NCBI GenBank assembly: GCA_015057715.1
Contig: SVDS01000005.1
Location: 18,585 to 82,584, forward strand
Source: Paenibacillaceae bacterium
GTDB taxonomy: Bacteria; Bacillota; Clostridia; Lachnospirales; Lachnospiraceae
DNA length: 64,000 nucleotides
Direction of reading: 5' to 3'
Shown here: positions 37,262-47,709 of the stretch, in pieces
How the letters are laid out: each line of letters begins with the position of its first letter
Numbering within the stretch: position 1 is the first letter of the stretch
Made by a program: the position numbers and the translations under genes
Notes under the pieces: generated by a model
Told to the model about the DNA's origin: nothing
Databases searched by the model: none
What the model saw: the letters and a program-made list of their open reading frames with translations, nothing else

Positions 37262-37306
37262 AAAAGCGGTTTATCTAAGATGGATAAACTGCTTTTGCTT
37301 TTTTGT
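37262..37306 (+). terminator. Rho-independent terminator after pucR-like gene
   Basis: AAAAGCGGTTTATC / GATAAACTGCTTTT followed by GCTTTTTTG. Confidence 0.82.
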
Positions 37307-37423
37307 CAGAATGCTCCGATGCAATCTGTGAATAAATTATCTATACTGGCTATGATAGAAAGAATCCGGTAAGAAAAAGAAGTCATACAGTGAAGCATGG
37401 GTTACGAAAGAAGGGAGAAGATG

Positions 37424-38314
37424 ATGTACAGAATATTAAAAGCACAAAAGCTGGCTGATAAAATATACCTTATGGACGTGTATGCGCCCCGCATTGCGGC
37501 CAATTGCCAGCCTGGACAGTTTGTAATTGTTAAGATGGGAGAGAATGGGGAAAGAATCCCTCTTACTATCTGTGATTATAACCGACTGGAAGGAACAATT
37601 ACCATTGTATTTCAGGAAGTGGGAGCTTCCACTGTAAAGATGGCAGAATTAAAAGAAAACGACAGCTTCCGGGATTTTGCAGGACCGTTAGGAAATCCTT
37701 CTGATTTAGTCCATGAAGATCTGGAAGAATTAAAACATAAAAAACTCCTTTTTGTTGCGGGAGGGGTGGGAGCAGCACCGGTTTATCCTCAGGTGAAGTG
37801 GCTGCATGAGCATGGAATTGAGGCAGATGTTATCATCGGAGCAAAGACAAAGGATATGCTTATACTGGAAGATGAGCTGAAAAAGGTCTCAGGTAATCTG
37901 TATGTGACAACCGATGATGGTTCTTACGGAGGAACCGGCCTTGTAACAAACGTAATAGAGGATTTAATCCAGAACCAGTGTAAGAAGTATGATGCCTGTG
38001 TGACAATCGGACCCATGATTATGATGAAATTTGTATGTCTGCTGACCAGAAAGTATGATTTAAATACTGTTGTCAGCATGAATCCGGTTATGGTGGACGG
38101 CACAGGGATGTGCGGTGCATGCCGTCTCATGGTGGGAGATCAGGTTCGTTTTGCCTGTATAGACGGTCCGGAATTTGACGGACATCTGGTGGATTTTGAC
38201 CAGGCAATCAAAAGAAGCCAGATGTATAAAACAGAGGAAGGACGTGTCCTGTTAAAACAGCAGGAAGGAAACACACATCACGGCGGCTGTGGGAACTGCG
38301 GAGGAGATGACTAA
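37424..38314 (+). CDS. NfnA-like / dihydroorotate dehydrogenase electron-transfer-type FAD/NAD-binding [2Fe-2S] subunit
   Basis: PGQFVIVKMGENGERIPLTICDYNRLEGTITIVFQEVGASTVKM, KKLLFVAGGVGAAPVYPQVKWL, GTGMCGACRLMVGDQVRFACIDGPEFDGHLVDFD. Confidence 0.87.
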   Translation: MYRILKAQKLADKIYLMDVYAPRIAANCQPGQFVIVKMGENGERIPLTICDYNRLEGTITIVFQEVGASTVKMAELKENDSFRDFAGPLGNPSDLVHEDLEELKHKKLLFVAGGVGAAPVYPQVKWLHEHGIEADVIIGAKTKDMLILEDELKKVSGNLYVTTDDGSYGGTGLVTNVIEDLIQNQCKKYDACVTIGPMIMMKFVCLLTRKYDLNTVVSMNPVMVDGTGMCGACRLMVGDQVRFACIDGPEFDGHLVDFDQAIKRSQMYKTEEGRVLLKQQEGNTHHGGCGNCGGDD

Positions 38315-39702
38315 TGGCTGATATGTTAAAAAAAGTACCTGTCAAAGAGCAGGAAGCAAAGGTTCGTGTTACAAATTTTGAAGAGGTCTGTGAAGGATAC
38401 AATCAGGAAGAAGCGGTCAGGGAAGCGTCCAGATGTCTCAATTGTAAAAATGCAAAATGCATTCAGGGCTGTCCTGTAACAATTGATATTCCCGGCTTTA
38501 TTAAAGAAATACAGGAAGGTAATATAGAAGAAGCATATAAGGTAATCAGCAAATCTTCTGCCCTGCCTGCAGTCTGCGGGCGTGTCTGCCCCCAGGAAAC
38601 CCAGTGTGAAGGAAAATGCATCCGTGGGATTAAGGGGGAGCCTGTTTCCATTGGTAAGTTAGAACGGTTTGCAGCAGATTATGCGCTGGAACATGACATC
38701 AGGCCGGAAGCTTCAAAGGAGAAAAACGGACATAAGGTGGCTGTGATCGGATCTGGCCCCTCAGGTCTTACCTGTGCCGGAGATTTGGCAAAACAGGGAT
38801 ATGATGTGACAGTTTTTGAGGCACTTCATGAATTAGGAGGGGTGCTTGTCTATGGAATTCCGGAGTTTCGTCTCCCAAAAGAGAAAGTCGTAGCGAAAGA
38901 AATTGAAAAGGTAAAAGGACTGGGGGTAAAATTCGAGACCAACGTGGTCATTGGAAAATCAACGACAATTGATCAGCTGTTTGAAGATGAGGGATTTGAA
39001 GCTGTTTACATAGGCTCTGGCGCCGGACTTCCAATGTTTATGGGAATTCCGGGAGAAAATGCAAACGGTGTTTTCTCCGCCAATGAATATTTAACAAGAG
39101 CCAATCTTATGAAAGCATTCGATGAAAACTATGACACCCCTATATTTGCGGGTACAAACGTTGCCGTAGTAGGCGGTGGCAACGTTGCCATGGATGCAGC
39201 CAGAGTAGCAGCAAGGCTTGGTGCCTGTGTACACGTTGTTTACAGAAGAAGTGAGGCAGAGCTTCCAGCCAGAGCGGAGGAAGTTCATCATGCCAGAGAA
39301 GAAGGCATTATCTTTGACCTTTTAACCAATCCAAAAGAGATACTTGTGGATGACAACGGTTATGTAAAAGGCATGAAGGTTGTTAAGATGCAGCTTGGAG
39401 AATCAGATGCATCAGGAAGAAGACGTCCGGAGGAAATACCGGGATCGGAATATGAAATAAAAACAGATACGGTAATCATGTCTCTTGGTACCTCACCCAA
39501 TCCGTTAATTTCTACCACTACAAAAGGTCTGGATATTAACCGGTGGAAATGTATTATTGCAGATGAAGAAAACGGACAGACCACAAAAGAAGGTGTGTTT
39601 GCAGGCGGTGATGCCGTTACGGGAGCGGCGACTGTTATTCTGGCAATGGGAGCAGGAAAGGCCGGTGCAAAAGGGATTGATGAATATATAAAAAGTAAAT
39701 AA
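38314..39702 (+). CDS. NfnB-like / NADPH-dependent glutamate synthase small-subunit homologue
   Basis: CLNCKNAKCIQGCPVTIDIPGFIKEIQEG, CGRVCPQETQCEGKCIRG, VAVIGSGPSGLTCAGDLAKQGYDVTVFEALHELGGVLVYGIPEFRLPK, VAVVGGGNVAMDAARVAARLGA. Confidence 0.9.
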   Translation: MADMLKKVPVKEQEAKVRVTNFEEVCEGYNQEEAVREASRCLNCKNAKCIQGCPVTIDIPGFIKEIQEGNIEEAYKVISKSSALPAVCGRVCPQETQCEGKCIRGIKGEPVSIGKLERFAADYALEHDIRPEASKEKNGHKVAVIGSGPSGLTCAGDLAKQGYDVTVFEALHELGGVLVYGIPEFRLPKEKVVAKEIEKVKGLGVKFETNVVIGKSTTIDQLFEDEGFEAVYIGSGAGLPMFMGIPGENANGVFSANEYLTRANLMKAFDENYDTPIFAGTNVAVVGGGNVAMDAARVAARLGACVHVVYRRSEAELPARAEEVHHAREEGIIFDLLTNPKEILVDDNGYVKGMKVVKMQLGESDASGRRRPEEIPGSEYEIKTDTVIMSLGTSPNPLISTTTKGLDINRWKCIIADEENGQTTKEGVFAGGDAVTGAATVILAMGAGKAGAKGIDEYIKSK

Positions 39703-39708
39703 ACAAAG

Positions 39709-39790
39709 ACAGTGCTTCAATCATGGTGTCGGAAAATCCAGTCATAGCGGCAGGTTTCCAAGATCTTACTGAAGCACTGTTTTATTTTAT
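39709..39790 (+). terminator. Long-loop terminator between convergent nfnB-like and HK genes
   Basis: ACAGTGCTTCA / TGAAGCACTGT with a 50-nt loop that holds a nested GGAAA...TTTCC, then TTTATTTTAT. Confidence 0.7.
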
Positions 39791-39839
39791 AACCATTCAG
39801 TATTGGTAACTTTATCATCTCAGTGGTGGTCTGATTCTG

Positions 39840-41657
39840 TCATTTGACCGGAATCATGAAATAAACCAGAGTATATTTCCCTTTAATGCTTTTTAAACGA
39901 AGGTGGGATTTGGCTCCGTATGTCATTGTTAACCGAAGATTGGTATTAGTCAGACCAATATGGGAGGAGGATTTAGCAGAATTGTCATTAAACTGTTCCT
40001 GTAGTTTCAAAAGCTTTTCGGGAGCAATTCCTACTCCATCATCCAGGATATAAAATAAGATGGATTTTCGGGCGCGCCGTATACCAATATAAATATGTCC
40101 TTTCTCTTTCTTTTCTTTGATTCCATGATATATGGAATTCTCCACAATTGGTTGAAGAATCATCTTTTTAATAGGATAGATGGTACATGAGTCATCGACC
40201 ATGTAGAGTATCTCAAATTTATCCGTATAGCGTATCTTCATAATGTCAAGATAAGTTTTTAAATAACCCAGCTCATCTTTGACTTTTACATTCTCCTGAT
40301 GGTCACCTATGGAGTAGCGCATGATAGCGGAAAGGTTGGAAATCATGGTACTGCATGAATTTTCCGAGGAAGTCAGACGTATGGCCTCCCAGAAAATAGT
40401 ATTTAACGTATTATGGAGAAAATGAGGATTAATCTGGTGCTGCAATGCCTGCATTTTTAATATCTGCATTTTATAGTCTCGTTCCGATGCTTGTATCTTT
40501 AAATATTTCTGTTCTAGAAAAAGCTTTATAATGTTCAGCATAATGAATTCAAAGGGGTTTCTAGCTTTTTTTGGCATTTGGTCAAAATGCTGTTGGGATG
40601 CTTCAGGATTGCTGAAGATGTCGATGATACTGTTTAAATACCGGTATTCCTTATTGGTCTTAAAAAAGGCAAGGACAAAGGATAAGAAGATTCCTGAAAA
40701 CATAAGAAGCATATAAGTTCCGGTAAGGCTTCTTGTGGATTTGTAGATCTCATTGGAAGGCGTATAAGTGATATAAGTCAGTCCGTTGTTCCTTGCAGAT
40801 TTTAAGTATGCTGCCTTGTTGTACATACCATTTAGTTGCATATCAAACAAATGCAGCTCTTTTTTAGCTATGAGAGTTGTATAAATGGAGGTCAGTTCGC
40901 TGTCAGAATCATCAGATTTACTGTTGGTATAGATAATATTGCGCTCCGAATCTATTAAGTAAATAGTTTGGTCGCTGTATAACAACAAGGTCTGAAAATA
41001 TTTCTCCATTTTATTTAAATTATATTCGAAGGCGATCATACCCGATGGCTTGGATGCAAAACGGGTATAGAGCCGCTGGTAAACGATCAGAGCGTCTGTT
41101 GATGCTGTGGACCCAGGGATTTTTTTTTGTTTGATCTCCATCCAAAAATCTTTCTTACCGGAATTTTCATAAGTTTCTTTAAAGTTCAGTTCTTCCAAAG
41201 AGTTAATCGATTGGATTCTACCCTTTTGAGGAAGGAAAATTCTGTTGTTAGTGTTGTCATAATATACATATATGTTTTCAATAAAAGGGTCAGTAAAAAT
41301 AAGATTCTGAAAATACAGAGACAGATTTTCAATATTTTTTATAGAATCCAGGGAGAGAGGATTTTCATTAAATGCCTTTTTCATTTGAAGCGTGACTCTG
41401 GGATTTGATGAAAAATATATTTTTGCATTATCAATTTGAGAATAGAGCAGTTCAATACTCTTTTCCAGTTGATGAAGGGTTTGGTATGTGCTTTTTTCTA
41501 TAGCAGCCGTATTGTCTTTGGAGGATTGTATTACGCTGTAAGGACCAATCGTCATGATAGGGATCAAAAGCAGAAGACAGTTAGTCAGCAGGCTTTTTGT
41601 AAAGAATTGATATCGGATGGATAATTGCTTTCGGATTGTTTTTTTCATTCGTTTCAT
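39840..41657 (-). CDS. YesM-type sensor histidine kinase
   Basis: 605 aa; TM-extracellular domain-TM; MQALQHQINPHFLHNTLNTIFWEA (His box), YLKTYLDIMKIRYTDKFEI, QPIVENSIYHGI, LDDGVGI. Confidence 0.9.
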   Translation of the reverse strand: MKRMKKTIRKQLSIRYQFFTKSLLTNCLLLLIPIMTIGPYSVIQSSKDNTAAIEKSTYQTLHQLEKSIELLYSQIDNAKIYFSSNPRVTLQMKKAFNENPLSLDSIKNIENLSLYFQNLIFTDPFIENIYVYYDNTNNRIFLPQKGRIQSINSLEELNFKETYENSGKKDFWMEIKQKKIPGSTASTDALIVYQRLYTRFASKPSGMIAFEYNLNKMEKYFQTLLLYSDQTIYLIDSERNIIYTNSKSDDSDSELTSIYTTLIAKKELHLFDMQLNGMYNKAAYLKSARNNGLTYITYTPSNEIYKSTRSLTGTYMLLMFSGIFLSFVLAFFKTNKEYRYLNSIIDIFSNPEASQQHFDQMPKKARNPFEFIMLNIIKLFLEQKYLKIQASERDYKMQILKMQALQHQINPHFLHNTLNTIFWEAIRLTSSENSCSTMISNLSAIMRYSIGDHQENVKVKDELGYLKTYLDIMKIRYTDKFEILYMVDDSCTIYPIKKMILQPIVENSIYHGIKEKKEKGHIYIGIRRARKSILFYILDDGVGIAPEKLLKLQEQFNDNSAKSSSHIGLTNTNLRLTMTYGAKSHLRLKSIKGKYTLVYFMIPVK

Positions 41658-41721
41658 TAATAATGAGCCACCATTCCTTTTGGATTGTGAACTTTATTCT
41701 CTTTACTCCATTGAGTTCACA

Positions 41722-42471
41722 TCAACGATTCCGATATTCTGTGGGGGTAACGCCCCAGTAAGCTTTAAAGGCTCTTGCGAAGTTATTGGGATTTACATAT
41801 CCAATTGCATTGCTTATATTATAAATTTTGGAATCAGGATCCTTTAGAAGTAAGGCGGCCTGTTTCATGCGGCTTTCAGTTAATAAATCCGAAAAGGTCT
41901 TAGCAGTTTTTTGTTTAATTAACTGGCTAAGATAGGAGGAATTTAAATACAGAGATTCCGCCAGATCAGAAAGGGAACCTTCACGGTAGTTCTTTGTACA
42001 ATAGGAGAGGACCTTGTCAATGATTTCATCCGGAACATAATCTGTTTCATCGAGGTTGGGAATCTGATATATGCTGTCCAGTTCCTTCTTTATAGTAGCG
42101 AATATTCCCTTAAGTTCAGAAAAATTTGTAGGCTTTAAGACATAGTAGCGCACTCCATAGCAAATGGCGTTCTGGGCATACTGAAAATTGTCATAGGCAC
42201 TTAAAAATACAATGGTAGGTCGAGGGTGGGGACCCTCATAGATTGTCTTCGCAAGACTGATTCCATCTATGTCAGGCATACTGATATCTGTCAAAACCAC
42301 ATGGACAGTATGCTCTTTTAAATACTCTAGAGCTTCTCTCCCGTTTCCTTTTTGGGCGCAGACAGAAAAGCCTGAATCATTCCAGGGAAAACACGAAGCC
42401 AGAATATTACGGGAATTGGCCTCGTCATCTACAATTAAAAGCTCATACATCGTCTTACCTCCACAATACAA
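41722..42471 (-). CDS. YesN-type response regulator with AraC HTH
   Basis: LLIVDDEANSRNILASCFPW...VVLTDISMPDIDGISLAK...YLSQLIKQKTAKTFSDLLTESRMKQAALLLKDPDSKIYNISNAIGYVNPNNFARAFKAYWGVTPTEYRNR. Confidence 0.92.
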   Translation of the reverse strand: MYCGGKTMYELLIVDDEANSRNILASCFPWNDSGFSVCAQKGNGREALEYLKEHTVHVVLTDISMPDIDGISLAKTIYEGPHPRPTIVFLSAYDNFQYAQNAICYGVRYYVLKPTNFSELKGIFATIKKELDSIYQIPNLDETDYVPDEIIDKVLSYCTKNYREGSLSDLAESLYLNSSYLSQLIKQKTAKTFSDLLTESRMKQAALLLKDPDSKIYNISNAIGYVNPNNFARAFKAYWGVTPTEYRNR

Positions 42472-42690
42472 TGGTAAAGTTTATTATCACCAGATTATAA
42501 CATGTCAGACTTCTTTGCGTCAAATGAGAGCGGTGAATCTGAGGTGTTTAAAAAAAACAACTAAAATAAAGATATGGCTGTAAAATAAAGATAGACAAAA
42601 ATGATAGTAATAAGTGTAGAAGGCAGGGGCACAGAATAAGGGAGTATGTGGTAGAATCCTATTAATCAAAAGCGTTAGGAGGAGTAATGT

Positions 42691-43620
42691 ATGTCACCGC
42701 TAGCAACTAAGAATCCGCCCGTACCCGGTGAAAGGAAGTATCCGAAAAACTGGAGGTGGGGAATTCTGTTTATACTGCCCTGGTTTGTTGGTTTTTGTAT
42801 TCTTCAGGCATATCCGTTAATTATGTCTCTGTACTATTCATTTACAGATTTTTCGATTTTGTCCGAAGGTAAGTGGATCGGGTTAGATAACTATGAAAGA
42901 CTGTTTACAAAAGATAAATACTTCATGAAGTCACTTGGATTGACCTTTAAGTATGCACTGATGGCAGTTCCAATGAAGCTTATTATGGCCTTGATTGTGG
43001 CAATGATACTGAATATGAAGTTGAAGTGCATCAATCTGTTCCGTACCGTTTATTATCTGCCATCCATTATGGGCGGAAGCGTAGCAATCTCTATTTTATG
43101 GCGCTTTATGTTCATGAAAGAGGGAATGTTCAATAAGTTTATTGGAGTATTCGGTATTCCTTCCGTGAACTGGCTGGGAGATCCGGATATTGCACTGGTG
43201 ACCATCAGCCTGCTGGTGGTATGGCAGTTTGGTTCCTCCATGGTTTTGTTTCTTGCAGGATTGAAAAATGTACCAACAGAACTTTATGAGGCGGCTGAGG
43301 TTGACGGAGCCAACAAATGGACAAAGTTCTGGAGTATAACTCTTCCTATGCTGACGCCAATTGTGTTCTTTAACCTGATTATGCAGATTATCCATGCGTT
43401 ACAGGAATTTACATCAGCATTCATCATTACAAGCGGCGGTCCCAATCACGGAACCTATCTGATCGGAGTGAAAATTTATGAGGACGCTTTCCAAAATTTG
43501 AAGATGGGGTATGCATCTGCATCCTCATGGGTGTTGTTTGTGGCTATACTTTTAATTACGCTATTGGTATTCCGCTCATCCAGTGCATGGGTATTTTATA
43601 ATGATGGAGGAATGGACTGA
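42691..43620 (+). CDS. Sugar ABC transporter permease (UgpA/LacF family)
   Basis: WGILFILPWFVGFCILQAYPLIMSLYYSFTDFSIL...ELYEAAEVDGANKWTKFWSITLPMLTPIVFFNLIMQII (EAA loop). Confidence 0.93.
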   Translation: MSPLATKNPPVPGERKYPKNWRWGILFILPWFVGFCILQAYPLIMSLYYSFTDFSILSEGKWIGLDNYERLFTKDKYFMKSLGLTFKYALMAVPMKLIMALIVAMILNMKLKCINLFRTVYYLPSIMGGSVAISILWRFMFMKEGMFNKFIGVFGIPSVNWLGDPDIALVTISLLVVWQFGSSMVLFLAGLKNVPTELYEAAEVDGANKWTKFWSITLPMLTPIVFFNLIMQIIHALQEFTSAFIITSGGPNHGTYLIGVKIYEDAFQNLKMGYASASSWVLFVAILLITLLVFRSSSAWVFYNDGGMD

Positions 43621-44459
43621 TGAGAGTGAAGAAAAATAATTTAATCGCATATGTAATCTTAATTGTAATGGGAATTGCAATGATTTATCCTTTAATCTGG
43701 CTGTTTTTTGCCACCTTTAAGGATAATCAGGAGTTATTTGGAAAGATGAGTCTTCTTCCTGAAAAATTTTCTTCCATTGCCTATAAAAATGGCTGGAAGG
43801 GAAGTGGTCAGTTTACCTATCTGACCTTTTACTTAAATACGTTTAAGTTGGTAGTGCCAACGGTTCTGCTGACCGCACTATCAACTGGAATTGTTTCTTA
43901 TGGGTTTGGAAGATTTAAATTCCCTTTTAAGAAGACCCTGTTTGCACTTATGATATCTACATTAATGCTGCCAGACGCTGTCATCATGATTCCCAGATAC
44001 GTGGTATTTAATAAATTTGGCTGGATAGATACCTACCTTCCCTTCTGGGCACCTGCAGTCCTGGCCTGCTATCCGTTCCTGATATTTATGCAGATTCAGT
44101 TTCTGAGAGGAATTCCGAAAGAATTAGATGAATCTGCTTACATGGATGGGTGTAATCCATTTGTGGTATATGTTAAGATCCTGGCCCCTCTTTTAAAGCC
44201 GTCGGTATTTTCTGTAATCATTTTCCAGACATTATGGAGATGGAATGATTACTTCAATAACCTTGTTTACATTAGCAGTGTAAAGAACTATACCTTATCC
44301 CTGGCCTTAAAGATGTCCATTGACAGTCAGGGGTCATCAACACCATGGAATCAGGTGTTGGCCATGTCCTTCGTATCACTGATTCCGCCCATTCTTTTAT
44401 ATTTCTTCGCACAGAAATATTTCGTTGAAGGTATTACAGCCGGAGGTATCAAAGGCTAA
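43620..44459 (+). CDS. Carbohydrate ABC transporter permease (UgpE/LacG family)
   Basis: IAMIYPLIWLFFATFKDNQELF...IPKELDESAYMDGCNPFVVYVKILAPLLKPSVFSVIIFQTLWRWNDYFNNLVYI. Confidence 0.93.
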   Translation: MRVKKNNLIAYVILIVMGIAMIYPLIWLFFATFKDNQELFGKMSLLPEKFSSIAYKNGWKGSGQFTYLTFYLNTFKLVVPTVLLTALSTGIVSYGFGRFKFPFKKTLFALMISTLMLPDAVIMIPRYVVFNKFGWIDTYLPFWAPAVLACYPFLIFMQIQFLRGIPKELDESAYMDGCNPFVVYVKILAPLLKPSVFSVIIFQTLWRWNDYFNNLVYISSVKNYTLSLALKMSIDSQGSSTPWNQVLAMSFVSLIPPILLYFFAQKYFVEGITAGGIKG

Positions 44460-44517
44460 AAATAATATAATGACAGGCGGGGCAGTTTGCCCCTCAATTC
44501 AAGGAGGATGTATTTCT

Positions 44518-45876
44518 ATGAAAAAACAGTTTAAGAAACATGCAGCGCTTTTAATGTCAGTATCAATGGCAGCCATAACTCTAATAGGGTGTGGGAGCGC
44601 AGGCAAAACCGATGAAACCAGTCAGACAACTCAGAGTGCAGTGGAAACATCAACAGCCAGTAAAGATGGAGCGCCGGTAACCTTACGCTTTTCCTGGTGG
44701 GGAAGCGACAACCGGCATGGGGCATTATTAAATGTAATCGATGCTTATCAGGCAAAGAATCCCAATGTAAAAATAGAAGCAGAGTATCAGGGTTACGACG
44801 GATATTATGAGAAAATTATGACTACTCTCTCCAGTAATACGGCACCGGACATCATTCAGCTAAATAAAGAATGGTTGCCGGATATACAGGGGGCAAAACA
44901 TTACTTAGCGGATCTTTCCACATTACCCGTTGATTTAAGTACCTTAAAAGACAAATTGCTTGAAATCTCAGGAACCTATAATGGGGAAGCTAATCTTTTC
45001 CCATGTACGGTAGGTGGTTCCCCTGTTGTTTATGTAAATGCAGATTTTGCAAAGGAATTTGGTATTGATCTTACAAAGAGTTATACTTGGAATGAAATTG
45101 CTGAATTAGGAAAAGCGGTTCATGAAAAAGACAGTGATGCTTATCTCATGACGGCTGATGCAGATATGCTAAATCGTCTGTTTGTACAACCTTATCTGGT
45201 TCAGAAGACTGGAAAGCCTGTTATTGATGAAGAGACCTATGCCCCTAATTTTACAGAGGCAGATGCCACAGAAGCATTCCAGAATATTTTAAATCTTTAT
45301 CAGTCAAATGCGCTGGAGCCATTTGGTGATGCCGCAACCTTTGCAGGCCAGATGGATCAAAATACCAAGTGGATCAACAAAAAAATTGGTATGATCGTGG
45401 ATTACACTGGATCAGCTCCTAAATATCTCGCTTCTGTAGACAGTCCTCTGGATGTAATTTCAGCACCAGTAATGGAAAATGCAAAGAGCACTGGTGTGGT
45501 ATACGGTGGAGACCGTGGTTTTTCCATCAATGACAATTCCGCTCACAAGGATGAAGCTGCTAAGTTCCTGGATTTCCTTATGAATGACCCGGAAGCCATT
45601 AAAATTCAGAAAACAGAAGTCGGATATTGCCCGACCCAGCAGGCAGAAGATATTCTTATTTCAGAGGGTTTTGTTGATGAACTACAGAAAAAAGCAATTG
45701 ATTTAGTTGCAAAAGATCCTTATATCAATAACATGATCAGCGGCAATACAGAACTTGAGGTAGTCCGTAAGGATTTAATTCAGGAAGTTATTTACGGTGA
45801 TATTACACCGGAAGATGCTGCAAAGGAATTATTAGAGCAGTATGAAGAGATATTAGGACAATTAAAGACGAAGTAA
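44518..45876 (+). CDS. Sugar ABC transporter substrate-binding lipoprotein
   Basis: Lipobox MSMAAITLIGCGSAG; VTLRFSWWGSDNRHGALLNVIDAYQAKNPNVKIEAEYQGYDGYYEKIMTTLSSNTAPDIIQLNKEWLPDI; start at 44518. Confidence 0.93.
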   Translation: MKKQFKKHAALLMSVSMAAITLIGCGSAGKTDETSQTTQSAVETSTASKDGAPVTLRFSWWGSDNRHGALLNVIDAYQAKNPNVKIEAEYQGYDGYYEKIMTTLSSNTAPDIIQLNKEWLPDIQGAKHYLADLSTLPVDLSTLKDKLLEISGTYNGEANLFPCTVGGSPVVYVNADFAKEFGIDLTKSYTWNEIAELGKAVHEKDSDAYLMTADADMLNRLFVQPYLVQKTGKPVIDEETYAPNFTEADATEAFQNILNLYQSNALEPFGDAATFAGQMDQNTKWINKKIGMIVDYTGSAPKYLASVDSPLDVISAPVMENAKSTGVVYGGDRGFSINDNSAHKDEAAKFLDFLMNDPEAIKIQKTEVGYCPTQQAEDILISEGFVDELQKKAIDLVAKDPYINNMISGNTELEVVRKDLIQEVIYGDITPEDAAKELLEQYEEILGQLKTK

Positions 45877-45897
45877 TTTATTTATAGGAAAAGGAGT

Positions 45898-45933
45898 GAG
45901 GGTGTTGCAAAATATATATTTTGTGACACCCTC
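45898..45933 (+). other. Strong RNA hairpin immediately after substrate-binding-protein gene
   Basis: 17-nt arms GAGGGTGTTGCAAAATA / TATTTTGTGACACCCTC, fully pairable with two G-U wobbles; no adjacent T tract. Confidence 0.7.
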
Positions 45934-45966
45934 TGCCCGTATTTACAGTTTAATGCAGGAGGAAAG

Positions 45967-47709
45967 ATGAAGAAAGAGTATTATGAAAGTATGCTTATGA
46001 AACTGGTTGATCCTCTGAAGGATCATTACAGTACAGGCGGCGCAGGGCTGAAGCTTGGAGCCTTTGCTGCTGGCTATGGAAACAGGATTGGGGATATGGA
46101 AGGATTTTCTCGTGTATTGTGGGGAATGGCTTCTTATTGGGCAGGAGGTGGAACTGATAAGAGTCTGTTGGAGCTATATCAAAAGGGACTTGCAAACGGT
46201 ACGGATCCTGACTCAGAGGAATACTGGGGTGATCTCCGTGATAAGGATCAGAAAATGGTGGAAATGGCAGCCATTAGCTATGGAATATTAATGATACCGG
46301 ATCAATTGTGGGCGCCTCTTAATGAACGGTCTAAGGAAAATCTGGCAAACTGGTTATATCAGATCAACGAGTATTCTTTAGCTGAAAATAACTGGCAGTT
46401 TTTCAAGGTCATTGCAAACCTTGCATTAAAAAGTATTGGAAAGAAGTGGAGCAAAGAACAGGTACAGATTGCCATGGACAAGTATGAATCCTTTTATATT
46501 GGAAACGGCTGGTATTCTGATGGCAGACGTCCTCAAAAGGACTATTATACTTCTTTTGGTATTCATTTCTACTGTCTGCTCTATTCAAAATTTATGGAAA
46601 AAGAAGATCCTGTACATGCGAAAATTTTTAAGGACCGGGCAGTAGAATTTGCTAAGACATTTATTTACTGGTTCGATGATGAGGGAAAAGCATTGCCCTT
46701 TGGCCGTTCCCTGACCTATCGCTTTGCAGAAGCCGCATTTTTTTCCGTCTGTACATTAGCCGGAGTGGAGTGTGGTTCATGGGGAGTGATGAAGGGGATC
46801 ATTGAACGACATTTGGAATACTGGATGCGGCAGCCAATTTTTGATAATGGTGGTGTGCTTACTGTTGGCTATACCTATCCTAATCTATTAATGTCAGAAG
46901 CATATAACTCACCAGGTTCTGCTTACTGGGCTTTGAAAACATTTGTATTTTTGGCACTGGAAGAGACTCACCCGTTTTGGAGTGCTGAGGCTGAGCCCCT
47001 GCCTAAGCTGAAGTCTTCTTTGGCGCTAAAAGAATGTGATATGTTAATCAGTCACAGAGAACATGAGGTTGTAGCTCTTACAGCAGGGCAGTATCCGACC
47101 TTAGATCATCCATTTGCAGCAGAAAAATATGCAAAGTTCGCTTATTCATCCCAGTTTGGCTTTTGCATATCCCGCTCTTTTCATTCCATTGAGCAATCAG
47201 GAACGGACAGTATGCTTGCCTTTTACATTCATGGAATGCATTATGTTAGAAGAACATGTGAGGAGTATTATGTCTCAGCGCAGGAGGTTTATTCCAGGTG
47301 GAGCCCTGTGGAAGGGATTATGGTTAAAACTTGGCTGATCCCAGAAGGATGCGGACATAGACGAAGGCATGTAATTACCAGCACCCTGCCTGAAAATACT
47401 CCCTGCATTGCCTATGATTGTGGTTTTTCCTACCCAAACTGTATGGATAAAACTAAAAAAGCGACAAATGGAACGGAAGCTATGGTATCTGATGAAAATG
47501 GATTTAGCCGGGTGATGTCAACGGCTGGAGAGCCAGCGATAATTGCTGCATTACCGAACATGAATCTCATATTCCCCAACGTCTTTATTCCGGCAATCCG
47601 TTTTACGGTTACCCCTGGAGAGACAAAGATAGAAACCCTTGTTGAAACAGAGTTTACAAATAAGACTGTGTTGATCGGAGGAGGAAACTGCTATGCGATA
47701 CAGAATTGA
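45967..47709 (+). CDS. DUF2264 domain-containing protein
   Basis: 580 aa; GNRIGDMEGFSRVLWGMASYWAGGG, YSLAENNWQFFKVIANLALKSIG, YIGNGWYSDGRRPQKDYYTSFGIHFYCLLYSKF. Confidence 0.88.
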   Translation: MKKEYYESMLMKLVDPLKDHYSTGGAGLKLGAFAAGYGNRIGDMEGFSRVLWGMASYWAGGGTDKSLLELYQKGLANGTDPDSEEYWGDLRDKDQKMVEMAAISYGILMIPDQLWAPLNERSKENLANWLYQINEYSLAENNWQFFKVIANLALKSIGKKWSKEQVQIAMDKYESFYIGNGWYSDGRRPQKDYYTSFGIHFYCLLYSKFMEKEDPVHAKIFKDRAVEFAKTFIYWFDDEGKALPFGRSLTYRFAEAAFFSVCTLAGVECGSWGVMKGIIERHLEYWMRQPIFDNGGVLTVGYTYPNLLMSEAYNSPGSAYWALKTFVFLALEETHPFWSAEAEPLPKLKSSLALKECDMLISHREHEVVALTAGQYPTLDHPFAAEKYAKFAYSSQFGFCISRSFHSIEQSGTDSMLAFYIHGMHYVRRTCEEYYVSAQEVYSRWSPVEGIMVKTWLIPEGCGHRRRHVITSTLPENTPCIAYDCGFSYPNCMDKTKKATNGTEAMVSDENGFSRVMSTAGEPAIIAALPNMNLIFPNVFIPAIRFTVTPGETKIETLVETEFTNKTVLIGGGNCYAIQN

